Origin: Candidatus Copromonas avistercoris (nom. illeg.)
GTDB taxonomy: Bacteria > Bacillota > Clostridia > Lachnospirales > Lachnospiraceae
Assembly: GCA_018713185.1 (NCBI GenBank)
Contig: DVFQ01000151.1
Coordinates: 1-38,981, forward strand
Length of the DNA: 38,981 bases
Direction: 5' to 3'
A program made the position numbers and the translations under genes. The notes under the pieces are model-generated. The model saw only the letters and a list, made by a program, of their open reading frames with translations, was not told the origin of the DNA and ran no database searches. How positions within the stretch are numbered: position 1 is the stretch's first letter; every line of letters begins with the position of its first letter. Below, in pieces: positions 38,939 through 38,981 of the stretch.

Positions 38939-38981
38939 TCTCTTATGTTCTTTTCTTTTATATTCTTTTCTTTTATATTCT
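38933..38981. repeat. 15-bp AT-rich tandem repeat at the window edge
   Basis: TTCTTTTCTTTTATA occurs at 38948-38962 and 38963-38977, a third partial copy starts at 38978, and a degenerate copy lies at 38933-38947. The array continues past the last base, so its length is unknown. Confidence 0.8.

Larger units (their letters stand above)
38619..38981. other. AT-rich intergenic region upstream of gltS
   Basis: No gene is visible in these 363 bases. They contain a possible gltS promoter (TTGACT near 38715-38720 on the minus strand with a weak -10), the 184-bp inverted-repeat element (38755-38938) and a 15-bp tandem repeat that runs off the end of the window. Confidence 0.6.

Overview
The window looks like chromosomal DNA of a Gram-positive anaerobe of the Lachnospiraceae (Clostridium cluster XIVa) type. 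The basis is a GC content that looks to be in the mid-50s percent, strong AGGAGG-type ribosome binding sites, a relQ-type small alarmone synthetase, a PstSCAB-PhoU operon whose PstS is a lipoprotein, choline-binding-type cell-wall repeats, and close spacing of mostly minus-strand genes. The species is an inference. No rRNA, tRNA or CRISPR array was seen.

Layout. 1-383: non-coding DNA with a decayed fragment of a large serine recombinase. 384-5022 (minus): tex, a MalY/PatB-type aminotransferase, tsaE and tsaB. 5232-7463 (plus): a repeat-rich DUF4190 membrane protein followed by guaB (IMP dehydrogenase). 7575-9293 (minus): a DUF2752 protein, an ACT-domain regulator and a nitrilase-family amidase. 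9419-13711 (minus): the phosphate uptake operon pstS-pstC-pstA-pstB-phoU, with a visible Pho box, an intercistronic hairpin after pstS and a final terminator. 13984-25078 (minus): an exopolysaccharide/cell-wall glycan locus. It starts with a thiamine-diphosphate enzyme of the acetolactate-synthase type and an NAD-dependent epimerase, continues with three glycosyltransferase genes, and ends with a polyprenyl-phosphate sugar transferase and an LCP-family ligase with a very long repeat tail. 25396-26814 (plus): a secreted choline-binding-type repeat protein, divergent from the glycan locus across a 317-bp region that holds two promoters and a 16-bp perfect palindrome. 26950-35603 (minus): a 46-residue coiled-coil gene, a HAD phosphatase, a trigger-factor-like lipoprotein, M18 aminopeptidase, dtd, a small (p)ppGpp synthetase, an S1-domain protein, a small secreted protein and a histidine kinase/response regulator pair. 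35770-37212 (plus): an M20 AbgB-like amidohydrolase, convergent with a GltS-type sodium/glutamate carrier (37425-38618, minus). 38619-38981: AT-rich DNA with an inverted-repeat-bounded structured element and a 15-bp tandem repeat.

How the genes fit together. The glycan locus reads as one pathway: the ThDP enzyme and the epimerase may make an unusual (possibly carbon-branched) nucleotide sugar, the sugar transferase loads the first sugar on the lipid carrier, the glycosyltransferases extend it, and the LCP protein transfers the product to the wall. The phosphate operon lies directly downstream of it, behind its own Pho box. The 31-35 kb region groups translation quality control and stress genes (dtd, alarmone synthetase, S1 protein) with envelope sensing.

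The signals least explained by standard annotation are a Cys-x2-Cys-x2-Cys insertion in the ThDP enzyme, the 184-bp inverted-repeat element upstream of gltS, the small coiled-coil gene with its own promoter and terminator, and the abundance of in-frame and intergenic short tandem repeats.
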